64,000 bases of DNA from Chitinophaga rupis (GCF_900109685.1 NZ_FOBB01000001.1:1116001-1180000); one strand, 5' to 3'. Shown: positions 1-9,762, numbered from the stretch's first letter. Numbers and translations are program-made. The notes: a model not told the origin generated them from the sequence alone.

Positions 1-591
1 CTTATCATGGTGAATGCCTATATAAAAGGGGATGGTGGAGTACAGCGGGTCCTGCCCTACCTGGTAGCCAAATACATCAGAGTTCCAGTTCGTGTAGCCG
101 CTGCCGGTACGGTCCAGGTTACCTGTTTTTTCGCCCAGGCCAATAAAGCGTTCGCCTTCCTGCATCTTTTTATAGGTGGCCACCTCTTCGCCCGTCCAGC
201 TGGTATTTAACCCGGTTTCATCCTGGTTAATAACTTCGCCTGCCGGTGTGTAGAATGCTACGGAAAAAGGCTGCTTGCTGATCACGGTTCTCAGTGAATC
301 CGTTTGCAGAACAATCTCCTTATCTGATTCGGTAATGCTTGTTTTTACCGTTTCCGGCTTGGCTATTACCGCATAGGAGAAATCGGCTGCCAGCGGTTGC
401 TTATCTATCCGCACCCGTATGGTGCCTGCGCTGTACGCTGTTATCTCCGCAAAGGCATTAGCGGTGGTAATCTTTACCCCTTGCGCTTCTTTTTGCACAG
501 CCGTTACATTGCCCGGCTCTTTTACCTGCGCATAGCTGGCTGTAATGGCCAGCAGCGCGGTAATAGTTATTGTATATGCTCTTGTTAACAT
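1..591 (-). CDS. GH31 family alpha-glucosidase, N-terminal part (runs off the left edge)
   Basis: The first 197 codons are inside the window; the rest lies beyond position 1. Residues 1-22 form a Sec signal peptide ending in SYAQ, so the enzyme is exported, probably to the periplasm. The following segment is the beta-sandwich that precedes the catalytic barrel in glycoside hydrolase family 31, and GERFIGLGEKTGNLDR at residues 146-161 is the conserved GH31 N-terminal motif. GH31 enzymes remove terminal alpha-glucose from malto-oligosaccharides. The catalytic aspartates are not visible here. It is the last gene seen in the susC-susD-susE-amylase series, 21 bases after the amylase, so it would finish oligosaccharide breakdown after import. 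Substrate specificity within GH31 cannot be decided from this part. Confidence 0.85.
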   Translation of the reverse strand, partial: MLTRAYTITITALLAITASYAQVKEPGNVTAVQKEAQGVKITTANAFAEITAYSAGTIRVRIDKQPLAADFSYAVIAKPETVKTSITESDKEIVLQTDSLRTVISKQPFSVAFYTPAGEVINQDETGLNTSWTGEEVATYKKMQEGERFIGLGEKTGNLDRTGSGYTNWNSDVFGYQVGQDPLYSTIPFYIGIHHDK

Positions 592-612
592 GTGCTGTTA
601 TTCCTCTTTTTT

Positions 613-2010
613 TTACAGTTTCAATAGCTGGTATTCATACGGCGCCAGGGTAATAGCTGTACCCAGCGTTACGGCATTACCGCTCAGCGCATCTTTCCAG
701 GCCAGGGGCTGCAAAGCAGCAGGTACGGTATAGTTCACGGCCCGGTTGCGAAGGTTGGCAATTATCAGCACCTGTTCTGCACCCTGCACTTTTGTAAAAG
801 CACATACATCGCTGGTGCTGTATGTTGTTAAGGCGCCCCGCTTTACTGCTGCGCTGCTGCTACGGAAAGCCAGCACTTTTTTATACGCGGCCGTTACCTC
901 AGGATGTACGCTCCAGTCTATTTTAGCCATGGTAAAGGGAAACAGCAGCCGGTAGGCTGTGGCTACTTCCTGCCCGTTGTAGATCATGGGCACACTTTTC
1001 ATAAAGGCCGTTACTACAAAGGCTGCCATTGCTCCGTTTATACCACCGAATAATTCAGTGGGCGTACCGTCAGAACCATTTACATCATGGTTGCTGGTAT
1101 AGCGTACCACACGCTGGCCGGGCGATGCGCTCAGGTACTCACTGGTATTCAGCGTATCAATAGCCGTAACCGGGCGTTCTTTACTATAAATATCCTTTAA
1201 AGTATTGAAATAGCTGAATCCGAAATTATAATTGAACCCCAGGGTAAAATTAGCAGTGCGGCCACCCTCTGCCAGCATGATCAGCTTGTGCGTGCTAATA
1301 CCTCGCAGCGTGTCCATGGCCTGCTTCCAGAAGTCTGTTGGCGGCCCGTCAGCATAATCGCAGCGGAAACCGTCTATGTTAGCCGTCATTACCCAAAATT
1401 TCATGGCCTTTATCATGGCTTTGCGCATCTCCGCGTTCTGGTAGTTTAGCTGCGCCACATCGTTCCAGCCCGTGCCAGGCGGACTCATGATGTTACCGCT
1501 GCCATCCTGCATATACCAGTCTTTGTGCGCCGTTATCCAGGAATGGTCCCAGGCGGTGTGGTTGGCCACCCAGTCCAGTATTACGCTCATGTTCTGCTGG
1601 TGCGCTGCATCTACCAGTGTACGCAGGTCTGCTAGTGTACCAAATTCAGGGTTTATGGTAAAATAGTCCTTTACGCAGTAGGGTGAGTTCAGCGCTTTCA
1701 GCTGCCCCACCGGGAACACGGGCATCAGGTACACCACGTTAGCGCCCAGGTCTTTAATGGCATTCAAACGGGCGGTAACCCCGGCAAAATTGCCCTGCTG
1801 GCTGAATACGCGCATATTCACCTGGTATATCACTGCATCCTGCGGGTCCGTTACATTGGCAAAAGGGGTTCCATACTGCGCGGCAATGGTCGTATCTGTT
1901 ACCGGTGGTGTTATGGGTGGTGTATAAGGCGCGGCGGTATCATTTTTACCGCAGGCGCCCAGCATCCAGGAAAAAAGGATCAATGTTAAAGTCACAACTG
2001 CCTGCTTCAT
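613..2010 (-). CDS. GH13 alpha-amylase family lipoprotein
   Basis: This 465-residue protein has a lipoprotein signal with lipobox LGAC and lipidated Cys20, so it is membrane-anchored, probably on the outer membrane. The GH13 barrel motifs are present: DWVANH at 146-151, GFRCDYAD with nucleophile Asp218, LAEGG with acid/base Glu248, and SNHD with Asp319. A C-terminal beta domain follows and ends near PYEYQLLKL. The family cleaves alpha-1,4-glucosidic bonds. Its place between susE and the GH31 gene points to a SusG-like role: cutting bound starch or maltodextrin at the cell surface before import. It has no obvious inserted starch-binding module, unlike longer SusG proteins. The ATG start gives a good lipoprotein signal. 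Confidence 0.92.
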   Translation of the reverse strand: MKQAVVTLTLILFSWMLGACGKNDTAAPYTPPITPPVTDTTIAAQYGTPFANVTDPQDAVIYQVNMRVFSQQGNFAGVTARLNAIKDLGANVVYLMPVFPVGQLKALNSPYCVKDYFTINPEFGTLADLRTLVDAAHQQNMSVILDWVANHTAWDHSWITAHKDWYMQDGSGNIMSPPGTGWNDVAQLNYQNAEMRKAMIKAMKFWVMTANIDGFRCDYADGPPTDFWKQAMDTLRGISTHKLIMLAEGGRTANFTLGFNYNFGFSYFNTLKDIYSKERPVTAIDTLNTSEYLSASPGQRVVRYTSNHDVNGSDGTPTELFGGINGAMAAFVVTAFMKSVPMIYNGQEVATAYRLLFPFTMAKIDWSVHPEVTAAYKKVLAFRSSSAAVKRGALTTYSTSDVCAFTKVQGAEQVLIIANLRNRAVNYTVPAALQPLAWKDALSGNAVTLGTAITLAPYEYQLLKL

Positions 2011-2029
2011 TATTTAAAAATGTGGTTTC

Positions 2030-3139
2030 CTAGTTTTTGGTAAGGCTGTAGGTGTACTGGCCTGAAAGGTGCAGGTCCAGCTTAATAGTATAGGTACCAT
2101 CTTCCGGTACGCTCAGGTTATTAAGGCTGGGTGTGTAGCCCAGGAAAGGGTTATCTGCATATACCAGCTTACCATTGGCGTCTGTACCAAAATCAATAGC
2201 CCAGGCATTGTTGGCCCTGAACTTAAAGGAGCCGTTCTTTTTCATCACGGCTGTTACTGTCCATACCTGCGTGGCTGCATCGTAGGCAAGCGGCGTATCA
2301 TTATTCCAGCCGCCCGGCGTGGCATCGCCAATAATGCCCCAGGTAACTTTGGTGGCCGTCCACTTGTTGGTGTTCAGGTCTGCTGTGAGGTAGTAATAAC
2401 CACCGGTGGGCACACTCAGGCCCGCAGCATTACCATCGGTGCTGAAGGTACCGTTACCGCCATCCCCGTAATTGGTATGGTCCCAGTCCGGTGAGTTGGT
2501 GAACTTAAAATAATAAGGGCCGCCGCTGCCCGGCATATTCACATATCCTTCAAACATACCGGCTTTACCTTCTATGGGCGGAAAGGTGGGCGCCTTGCCG
2601 GGGTCCCAGCCCTGGTAGTCGCCCGGTACATACAGGTTAGAGCTAAAGGTAGTAATGGTTAATACCAGGGTGTTGGAATATACCGGCGTTACCGTAGAGG
2701 CGGCGCCGTTATACTGCGGCACCTCTGCCTTTATTCTTGCTGCTACCTGGCTGGTAGTGCCGCCCTGCAGGCCCATGGCGCTTAACAGGTTGTTCAGGTC
2801 TTTACCCACAAAGCTGTAGCCATTAGGCCGGGTGCCTGCATTAAAGGTTTTGGCCTGGCCCCAGGCATTGGCGCCGGAGGTATCTGAAGGCACATCCAGC
2901 TGCAGCGTGTAGGCGGTAACGGTAGCGCCGCCAAAACCGGCTGCTCCCCAGCTGAACTTAAGGGCCGTATCATTCTCCGCAGTCTTGGTAAGCACTACAG
3001 TGCTGCTGCTGGCGCTCAGCGCTCCACCGGAAAAGCTGCCGGGCTGCAGCGTAAGCTGTTCTCCATCCTTTTTGCAGGCAGCTGCTAACAGCAGCGCGCA
3101 AAGGGCCAGGAGTGTATAACGATAGCTTTTTATACGCAT
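2030..3139 (-). CDS. susE: SusE/SusF-type outer membrane starch-binding lipoprotein
   Basis: The chosen ATG gives a 369-residue protein with lipobox AAAC and Cys22. The frame is open back to a TTG at 3166 that overlaps the susD stop, but that start would put extra residues before the signal peptide. After the lipid anchor there is an immunoglobulin-like SusE N-terminal domain (about 30-165). Two repeats of the SusE/SusF carbohydrate-binding type follow, recognisable from VPGDYQGWDP and IIGDATPGGWNNDTP with several aromatic residues. Such proteins do not hydrolyse starch; they hold it at the cell surface for the SusCD complex. There are only two binding repeats, as in SusE; SusF has three. No separate susF follows. 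It is 23 bases after susD in the same operon. Confidence 0.88.
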   Translation of the reverse strand: MRIKSYRYTLLALCALLLAAACKKDGEQLTLQPGSFSGGALSASSSTVVLTKTAENDTALKFSWGAAGFGGATVTAYTLQLDVPSDTSGANAWGQAKTFNAGTRPNGYSFVGKDLNNLLSAMGLQGGTTSQVAARIKAEVPQYNGAASTVTPVYSNTLVLTITTFSSNLYVPGDYQGWDPGKAPTFPPIEGKAGMFEGYVNMPGSGGPYYFKFTNSPDWDHTNYGDGGNGTFSTDGNAAGLSVPTGGYYYLTADLNTNKWTATKVTWGIIGDATPGGWNNDTPLAYDAATQVWTVTAVMKKNGSFKFRANNAWAIDFGTDANGKLVYADNPFLGYTPSLNNLSVPEDGTYTIKLDLHLSGQYTYSLTKN

Positions 3140-3162
3140 ATAATAACTTTTAGAATAAGGGA

Positions 3163-4743
3163 TCAATAATTAGCGTTCTGCACCAGGTTGGTGTTGGAAA
3201 TAATTTCAGAAGAAGGAATGGGGAATACGTTGTAATGCGCATCAGCCCCCGCGCCACCCGCTACGCCTGCCTTCCAGGGCCACAGGTAGCTGCCGGAGGT
3301 AAAGCGGTTAAAACGTACCAGGTCCGTACGGCGAAAACCTTCCCAATACAGCTCCCGCTGCCTTTCGTTAAACACATCCTCCAGTGAAAAGCTGGTCACT
3401 TTGCCATTATCATTTTCGTAGGCCCTTGCACGTAAGCGGTTAAAATATTCCAGGGCAGTAGCTTCGCTGCCGCCGCCATTGCGCTTTACCGTCTCTATGT
3501 ATATGAGGTACATTTCCGCCAGGCGGAATAAAGGAAAGTCCACATTCACCAGCACACCGTTCGGTGAGTAAGGGGTAGTGCCATCACTGTTCACATTATT
3601 GAACTTGGTTACACCCAGGCCGGCATTAAAGTTCAGCACATCGTTTATTTCCAGGGAGCCTAAGCCAAACATAGCGCGCTTGTCTGCATTCCCGCTATAA
3701 TCGCCAAAGGCCTGCGGCAGGTTTTTGGTAGCGCGGTTACCACTCCAGCCGCCGCCGGGTATACCTGCTTTGGCATTGTCCGCTACGTTGGTGCCGTGGC
3801 CGGAACAAATGAGAAAGGTAGTGCCGCCATAATTCTGCGAGTGCGTAGCATCGTAGGTAATGGGCAATATCATTTCTGTATTGTTCACATTATTATCCGC
3901 CATGAACAGGTTTTTGTAATGCGGCATCAGCACATAGCCGGCATTGATCACCCGTGTGGCATAGGTAATAGCATCCGCATAATGTGCAGTGCCGGTATAT
4001 ATTTCCGCATTCAGGTACATCCGCGCCAGCAGGGCCCAGGCGGCTGCCTGGTCGGCACGGCCGTATTCATTGCCACGCGGCGGTACCAGCTCCCCGTCAA
4101 TGGCTTTCAGCTCTGTTTCTATGTAGGCGAACAGTTCTGCACGGGAGATCTGTTTCGGAATGAACTTACCAATAGGATCCTGATCTGTTACAAACGGCGG
4201 CCTGCCAAAAAGGTCCATCAGCACCCAGTACTGGAACGCGCGTACAAAGCGGGCTTCTGCACGGTAATGTTTAATATCGTCTGCATCTTTACCGCCAATA
4301 CCGCGGCTGGCCAGCTTCTCATCAGTTGATTCTCGGATGAACTCATTACAGATGGTTATAGAGAACAGGCAGCGGGAGTACAGCGCATTAATAAAAATGT
4401 TGCTGGAGGTCCAGTTGAAGTTGTGATAGCTTTGCAGGTTAGCATCGTTCCAGGCGCACTTGGCTTCATCTGTAGTTAGCTCCTGCAGGTTCCAGTAAGC
4501 ACGCAAAAAATCGGTAGTCCCTGCATCTGTAATACCCGGTACATTCACATCAGAGTTGCCCACACCGGTGCTGCTCACCAGTGAGTAGCTGCCGTATACC
4601 TTGGCCAATACCTGTTTGTAGCCCAGGGGGGTGGCATACTGCACATCGGCTATATTGGAATTCAATGGTTTCAGGTTCAGGTCTTTGGCGCAGCCTGTAA
4701 ATAACACGGCGCCCATAAATACCCAACTAAATATCTTTTTCAT
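3163..4743 (-). CDS. susD: SusD/RagB family glycan-binding lipoprotein
   Basis: The protein has 526 residues with lipobox FTGC (Cys18), which places it on the outer membrane surface. It shows the SusD architecture: a helical N-terminal half with tetratricopeptide-like helices (for example RAEARFVRAFQYWVLMDLFG) and the C-terminal RagB/SusD signature containing FPLFRLAEMYLIYIE and NERQRELYWEGFRRTDLVRF. SusD proteins cap the SusC channel and capture the glycan before TonB-dependent uptake. The length is normal. It lies 18 bases after susC on the same strand, the usual pairing. The neighbouring amylase and alpha-glucosidase suggest alpha-glucan as ligand; this is inference from context. Confidence 0.95.
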   Translation of the reverse strand: MKKIFSWVFMGAVLFTGCAKDLNLKPLNSNIADVQYATPLGYKQVLAKVYGSYSLVSSTGVGNSDVNVPGITDAGTTDFLRAYWNLQELTTDEAKCAWNDANLQSYHNFNWTSSNIFINALYSRCLFSITICNEFIRESTDEKLASRGIGGKDADDIKHYRAEARFVRAFQYWVLMDLFGRPPFVTDQDPIGKFIPKQISRAELFAYIETELKAIDGELVPPRGNEYGRADQAAAWALLARMYLNAEIYTGTAHYADAITYATRVINAGYVLMPHYKNLFMADNNVNNTEMILPITYDATHSQNYGGTTFLICSGHGTNVADNAKAGIPGGGWSGNRATKNLPQAFGDYSGNADKRAMFGLGSLEINDVLNFNAGLGVTKFNNVNSDGTTPYSPNGVLVNVDFPLFRLAEMYLIYIETVKRNGGGSEATALEYFNRLRARAYENDNGKVTSFSLEDVFNERQRELYWEGFRRTDLVRFNRFTSGSYLWPWKAGVAGGAGADAHYNVFPIPSSEIISNTNLVQNANY

Positions 4744-4761
4744 ATCCGTGATTTAAAAGCA

Positions 4762-7722
4762 TTAAAACTGAAGGTTTGCGCCCAGGCTGAAAGTACGCGG
4801 GCGTGGATACAGGGCATTATCTATACCGCCATATATTTCCGGATCAATGCCGGTATATTTGGTAATGGTAAATACATTCTGGCAGGCAGCTGTAACGCGC
4901 AGGCCTACACGGTTGCTGATAATATTACCAAAATCGCGCGATAGCGTCAGGTTATCCATTTTCAGGAAAGAAGCATTCTGCACGAAATAATCGGACTGTT
5001 GCTGCCCATAGTAAAAGCTGCTCTTTGTTACTTCAGACAGTGTGTTGGCCAGGTAGCCCAGCGTGTTGAACATATTGGCTTTGGAAGCGCCGGTAGCCAG
5101 GTTGTTGAACATGTAGTTGCCTACATTGGCGCGCAGCACGGTGCGCAGGCTCCATTTATCATAGCTGAATTCTGTAGTAAAGCCGAATATGAACTTTGGT
5201 ACCGGCGATTTATAACGGTAAAGGTCTGCCTGGTTTATTTGCCCGTCGTGGTTCACATCTGCATACACGCCTTCAATGGGTTTACCGGCAGCATCATACA
5301 CCTGGTGGTATACATAAAAGGCGTAAGGGCTGTAGCCCACGCTATGGATCTGCACCGTACCTACCAGTGAACCGGGGTAGGTGGAGTCCCTGGTGGCCGT
5401 AAGGTTGGTGATCTTGTTATTGTTATACGCTGCGTTAAACGCCAGGTACCAGGTAAATCTTTTGCCGGTAATAGGTGTAGCTTCTATCTGCACTTCCACC
5501 CCTTTATTTTCAATATTACCTACGTTGGTAAGAATGGTGCTGCTAAAGTTGGAGCCTGCAGGAATGGGAATGGTGTTCAGCAGGTCTTTTGTTTTCTTAT
5601 AATACACATCCACGCTACCGCCAATGCGGTTGTTCAGGAAAGCATAATCTACCCCCGCATTGTAGGTTTTCGTTTGCTCCCATTTAATACCTGCATCATA
5701 GGCGGCCGGTGAACCCATGTTATAGAACTTATCGCCTATTTGCACGGTAGATGCGTTGTCGCTGAGCGAATACACACCCAGGTAAGCATAGTTATAAATA
5801 CCATCCTGGTTGCCAGTAACGCCATAGCTCAGGCGCAGCTTCAGGTCACTCAGGCTTTTGGCCGCTGCAAGGAATTTTTCCTGGTTGGCGCGCCAGGTGA
5901 AGGCTACAGAGGGAAAGGTACCCCAGCGGGTCGCCGGTGAAAACCGGGAAGAGCCATCTGTACGCAACGATGCTGCCAGTATGTAACGGCTATTCAGCGT
6001 GTAAATTAACCGGCCGTAGTAAGAGATCAGGATATTCTGTGGCTTATCCAGTGGGAAAGTTGGTATGCTGCCGGGAATAGTATCCCCGTTGGCGCGGAAG
6101 GCCGGGTAATTGTAGTTGGTGGCTAGGTTATCATAATAACCATAACCTGCCGTTACGTTGAAATTACTTTTGATAGATTCAATGGTCTTGTTATAGTTCA
6201 GGAAAAACTCGCCTACCTTATTCCTTATGCGGTTGCCATATTGATTATGCTGCCCGCTGTCCAGGAAGTTCTGTGCAGCATAGGCCGGCACATCTATCTT
6301 CCCTTCCCCTTTAGCTACATCATAACCCAGGTTCAGGTTAGCATGCAGCTCCGGCAGAAAATGGAACTTATAATCAAATTGTATGTTGCCATAACTGCGC
6401 TGCACATCGCTGTGGTTATTATACAGGTCCAGCAGGGCTACCGGGTTGCGGGGCGCCAGCTTGTTCAGCGTTACCTCACCAGTACCGGCGTCTTTGGCAT
6501 ACCATTCATAGTAGCCGCCGAAGGGCGACTCAGCGGAATGCACCGGCTGCGTAGGATCAAAGTACACTGCGGAGCTTACAGCAGCGGAGTTGGCAAAGCG
6601 GCTTTTGTTCACTGCGCCTTTTAAGTTGATGTCGATCTTTAAATGATTATCAAACAGCATAGGCGTTAAGGATACGCCGCCGCTGATGCGCTGCAGGTTA
6701 TCCGTTTTCAGGATCCCATCCTGGTTCAGGTAACCGAAAGAAAGGCGGTAGGGCATGTTCTTCAGCGCGCCGGCCATGCTCAGGTTATTATCTGTTGCAA
6801 TAGCGGCCTGGTAAATTTCTTTCTGCCAGTCTGTATTAGCGCTGCCCATCAGGCTTTTAAAAGGCACATTACCAACCAGGCCAGTGCCCAGTGAATCAAC
6901 CAGCTTACGGAATGCGCCGGCGGAAAGTACATCGGCCTTTTTTGCCAGTGTGGCTACAGATACCTGGGTCGAGAAGCTGAACTGCGGTTTGCCTGCCATT
7001 CCTTTTTTAGTGGTGATGAGTATTACGCCGTTGGAAGCCCTGGAACCATAAATAGCCGTGGCAGCGGCATCTTTTAACACGGTAAAGCTGGCAATATCAT
7101 TCGGGTTCACCAGGCTTAAGGGGCTGGAGGCGCCGTAAATATTCATATTGGCTACCGGCAGTCCGTCAATCACTATCAGTGGATCGTTACTGGCGTTCAG
7201 GGAGGCCCCTCCGCGTATGCGTATCACACTGCCGGCGCCGGGCGACCCGCTGTTGGAGGTAATGGATACCCCGGCCACTTTACCGGCAATCAATTGCTCC
7301 GGTGTGGTAATGGCGCCTGTTTGAAACTCTTTGGATGTTACGGTGGCTATGGAGCCGGTAAGCTCTTTTTTGCGCGCCGTACCATAACCAATTACTACCA
7401 CATCGCCCAGCGACTGGGCATTGGGTGTAAGGGTAACGGTAATATCGTTTATGCCGGTAATGCTTACTTCCTGCGTATTAAATCCAATGTAGGATATTAC
7501 CAGGGTAGCGCTGCCTTCCGGCACCTGCAGCGTAAAACGGCCTGTTTCATTCGTGGTGGTACCGGTAGCGGTGCCTTTTACCTGCACGGTAGCCCCTATT
7601 ACTGGTCCCTTGGCATTGTCATGCACAAGCCCCGCAAATGTTCTGGTTTGCGCGGCGGCCGTTTGTGCGCACAGCAATACCAGACAAGTTAGCAGCAGCT
7701 GAATTGTTCGGATCTTAGTCAT
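4762..7722 (-). CDS. susC: SusC/RagA family TonB-dependent glycan transporter
   Basis: The ATG at 7722 gives 986 residues; a TTG five codons upstream is less likely. Residues 1-25 are a signal peptide ending AAAQ. A carboxypeptidase-regulatory-like domain follows (about 30-112), with GLVHDNAKGPVIGATVQVKG at its start. The plug domain has the SusC-type VVIGYGTARKKELTGSI and GSVIRIRGGASLNASNDPL motifs. The remainder is a 22-strand outer membrane barrel ending in Phe (GANLQF), as BamA-dependent barrels do. The protein imports oligosaccharides through the outer membrane using TonB/ExbBD energy. It has no anti-sigma-interacting extension, so regulation probably comes from the adjacent SusR-like protein. 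It heads the operon susC-susD-susE-GH13-GH31. Confidence 0.96.
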   Translation of the reverse strand: MTKIRTIQLLLTCLVLLCAQTAAAQTRTFAGLVHDNAKGPVIGATVQVKGTATGTTTNETGRFTLQVPEGSATLVISYIGFNTQEVSITGINDITVTLTPNAQSLGDVVVIGYGTARKKELTGSIATVTSKEFQTGAITTPEQLIAGKVAGVSITSNSGSPGAGSVIRIRGGASLNASNDPLIVIDGLPVANMNIYGASSPLSLVNPNDIASFTVLKDAAATAIYGSRASNGVILITTKKGMAGKPQFSFSTQVSVATLAKKADVLSAGAFRKLVDSLGTGLVGNVPFKSLMGSANTDWQKEIYQAAIATDNNLSMAGALKNMPYRLSFGYLNQDGILKTDNLQRISGGVSLTPMLFDNHLKIDINLKGAVNKSRFANSAAVSSAVYFDPTQPVHSAESPFGGYYEWYAKDAGTGEVTLNKLAPRNPVALLDLYNNHSDVQRSYGNIQFDYKFHFLPELHANLNLGYDVAKGEGKIDVPAYAAQNFLDSGQHNQYGNRIRNKVGEFFLNYNKTIESIKSNFNVTAGYGYYDNLATNYNYPAFRANGDTIPGSIPTFPLDKPQNILISYYGRLIYTLNSRYILAASLRTDGSSRFSPATRWGTFPSVAFTWRANQEKFLAAAKSLSDLKLRLSYGVTGNQDGIYNYAYLGVYSLSDNASTVQIGDKFYNMGSPAAYDAGIKWEQTKTYNAGVDYAFLNNRIGGSVDVYYKKTKDLLNTIPIPAGSNFSSTILTNVGNIENKGVEVQIEATPITGKRFTWYLAFNAAYNNNKITNLTATRDSTYPGSLVGTVQIHSVGYSPYAFYVYHQVYDAAGKPIEGVYADVNHDGQINQADLYRYKSPVPKFIFGFTTEFSYDKWSLRTVLRANVGNYMFNNLATGASKANMFNTLGYLANTLSEVTKSSFYYGQQQSDYFVQNASFLKMDNLTLSRDFGNIISNRVGLRVTAACQNVFTITKYTGIDPEIYGGIDNALYPRPRTFSLGANLQF

Positions 7723-7902
7723 ACGGTAAGGTGTCAATTATAAAAAGTGGAATCTTTAAATACTGTTTTGTTTCATTGTTCCTTTAGTTGTCCCATCCGG
7801 CTATTGGAGGTGGCCGGTCGCCACTGTATAGGTGATCTTGGTTCATAACTGGAATTCGGATTTAGCTTGTAATGTCAAAAGAAAACTTTCCGGGGAAGGC
7901 GG

Positions 7903-7910
7903 CAAATTTA
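7903..7910 (-). promoter_or_regulatory. Candidate promoter (-7 element) of the sus operon
   Basis: On the minus strand this reads TAAATTTG, a full match to the Bacteroidota -7 consensus TAnnTTTG. The -33 side shows only a T-rich CTATTTTC and not a clean TTTG. It lies about 180 bases upstream of the susC start in the 338-base gap between the susR-like gene and susC, leaving a long leader where a regulator could bind. No clear operator palindrome was found. Confidence 0.4.
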
Positions 7911-8026
7911 TAGCCTTGAAATAAAGAAAATAGACAGCTAAACGGAGAGGAAGGGAAAATTAAGTGCCTGATAGTTAACTGGTTAAAGACACATTAAAAT
8001 AATAATCATATATATGCCTGAGAAGG

Positions 8027-8046
8027 AAAAAAGGCCGCTTCAGGCC
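8027..8046 (-). terminator. Probable intrinsic terminator of the susR-like gene
   Basis: On the minus strand GGCC-TGAAGC-GGCC is followed at once by six T residues. It lies 15 bases after the susR-like stop codon, so susC is probably transcribed from its own promoter. The stem is short, so partial read-through is possible. Confidence 0.5.
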
Positions 8047-8060
8047 CCTGAAAATGTGCT

Positions 8061-9716
8061 TTAAATGGACTTTACCGCCATTACCCTTTTATCAAATTCG
8101 TCTTTGGGCACAATGGTGCGGTTACGTATTTTGGTCTTGTAGGCGTAGATGGTTTTAACGGAATATTCCAGGATCTGGGCTATTTTTTCATTCTCTGTAA
8201 TGCCCATGCGCATCAGGGCATAAATGCGCAGCTCATTATTCAGCAGCTCATCGTTTTTGAGCACTATCTGGTCTTCTTCATTAAACAGCTTATTAAATTC
8301 TTCTACAAAGGTGGGGAACAGCTTCAGGAATACTTTGTCAAAGCTTTTCAGCAGGTCTTCCCGCTCATTGCGCATATTAATATTATTGAGCACCATGCGC
8401 AGCTCATCGGGTTTGCGGTCGGCTATTTTCTGATCTATGAGGTTTTTGAAGCGTACTATTTTCTCAAAGAATACGGAGCTGATGTTAAAGAAATAGCCAA
8501 TGTACTCCTCCTTGATCTTATTGGCTTCCCGTAGCTTACCGTTCACATCCTGCAGCTCGGTGTTCAGGCTTTTCAGCGTTTCATTCACATGGTGCAGCTG
8601 CTGGTTGGCCTGCTCCAGGTTATTGCGGGCGTCGGAAATAGTTTTCTCCGCCCGTTTCAGCTTGTTGAATTGTTTATAGATCACTACTATCAGCAGCCCC
8701 AGTATGATCAGCACCAGCGTGGCAATGAGGGCATAGGTAAGCCATAGCTTGCGTTGCCGTTCAATATAGCTGATCTTGGCGCCCTGTATAATGGGCAGCA
8801 TAGCGCTCACCTGCATTTTACGCTGCCGGGCGCCGTAAAAGGTGGCATCGTCAATCGCCTTTTCAATGTATATGGAGGCCTGCTCAAAGTCGCCCTCCTC
8901 ATACAACAGCTGTGCAAGGTTAAAGGTGGCAAAGGTTTCTTTGGTAGAGGACCGGATATCTGCCATGGCGGCCCTTACTTGTGAGTTAATAGCCCCGGCC
9001 CGGTCTTTATGCAGCGCATAAATAAAGCTGAGGGTAGAGCTTACAATGGCAAGCTGGTGGTCCGTAAGGCTGGGGCGGTCCAGCAGCGTGCGGAAAAGGG
9101 TAAAGGCTTTATCCAGGCTATCCCGTTTCAGGCTTTTAAGGCCGGCATAATACAGGCTTTCAAAAGAATCTGCAGGTATATATACCAGGGCGGAATCAAA
9201 GTAATTATTGGCTATTACCTGGTATTTGGCGGTGTAGTTATTATCGTTGTTATAATCTGCCAGGTCGTTATAATAACGGCCCATCAGCAGGTAGTATTCG
9301 CCTTTAATGCTGTCTGTTTGCTGCGCAGGGTGCACGGCCTGCAGGTATTCAAAAGCTTCCTTGAACTTACCGGCAGAGAGTAATATGAAGGCCAGCTTAT
9401 TTTTAGACGCAGCTATCTTAATGCTATCGTTCATGGCAGCGGCCATATTTTCCAGGTTGCTGGCGTAGGTAAAGGCAGAATCAAATTTATATACCTTATA
9501 CTCCTCATACAGCTGCAGGGTGGCGGCGTATTGCTGCGGCAGGGTTTTAGCCTCCCGGTACAGGGTTTTAATACGGTCTATCCGCTGCAGCTTCTGCCGG
9601 TCATAGGTGTCTGCCTGCTGAATGGTCCTGTTCAGCGCCTTCATTAGCGTATCGCTGCCCGATTGAGCTACCGCAGTTATAGGTAGTAAAAGCAATAGTA
9701 TGTAGCGCAATTGCAT
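8061..9716 (-). CDS. SusR-like membrane-anchored transcriptional regulator (TPR, DUF6377 type)
   Basis: The 551-residue protein starts with a signal peptide (1-18, ending TAVAQ). A long helical region with tetratricopeptide-like repeats (about 30-310) is followed by one transmembrane segment at 324-347 (LWLTYALIATLVLIILG and on). A coiled coil spans about 350-405 and a cytoplasmic C-terminus follows. The last 60 residues contain ENEKIAQILEYSVKTIYAYK, a LuxR-like helix-turn-helix. This is the layout of SusR and related DUF6377 regulators, where a periplasmic sensor domain is joined to a DNA-binding domain inside the cell. Its position directly upstream of susC argues that it activates the sus operon when maltodextrin is present; this role is inferred from the family and the context. 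Confidence 0.82.
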   Translation of the reverse strand: MQLRYILLLLLPITAVAQSGSDTLMKALNRTIQQADTYDRQKLQRIDRIKTLYREAKTLPQQYAATLQLYEEYKVYKFDSAFTYASNLENMAAAMNDSIKIAASKNKLAFILLSAGKFKEAFEYLQAVHPAQQTDSIKGEYYLLMGRYYNDLADYNNDNNYTAKYQVIANNYFDSALVYIPADSFESLYYAGLKSLKRDSLDKAFTLFRTLLDRPSLTDHQLAIVSSTLSFIYALHKDRAGAINSQVRAAMADIRSSTKETFATFNLAQLLYEEGDFEQASIYIEKAIDDATFYGARQRKMQVSAMLPIIQGAKISYIERQRKLWLTYALIATLVLIILGLLIVVIYKQFNKLKRAEKTISDARNNLEQANQQLHHVNETLKSLNTELQDVNGKLREANKIKEEYIGYFFNISSVFFEKIVRFKNLIDQKIADRKPDELRMVLNNINMRNEREDLLKSFDKVFLKLFPTFVEEFNKLFNEEDQIVLKNDELLNNELRIYALMRMGITENEKIAQILEYSVKTIYAYKTKIRNRTIVPKDEFDKRVMAVKSI

Positions 9717-9733
9717 ACCCTCATGATTATACG

Positions 9734-9762
9734 AAAAAGCAGGCGGCCCCCATAACGCCTGC
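9734..9762 (-). terminator. Intrinsic terminator after the Gfo/Idh/MocA gene
   Basis: On the minus strand GCAGGCG pairs with CGCCTGC around a 10-base loop and is followed by TTTTT. It ends only 18 bases before the susR-like start. Either the susR-like promoter overlaps this hairpin or the gene is partly fed by read-through. Confidence 0.65.
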
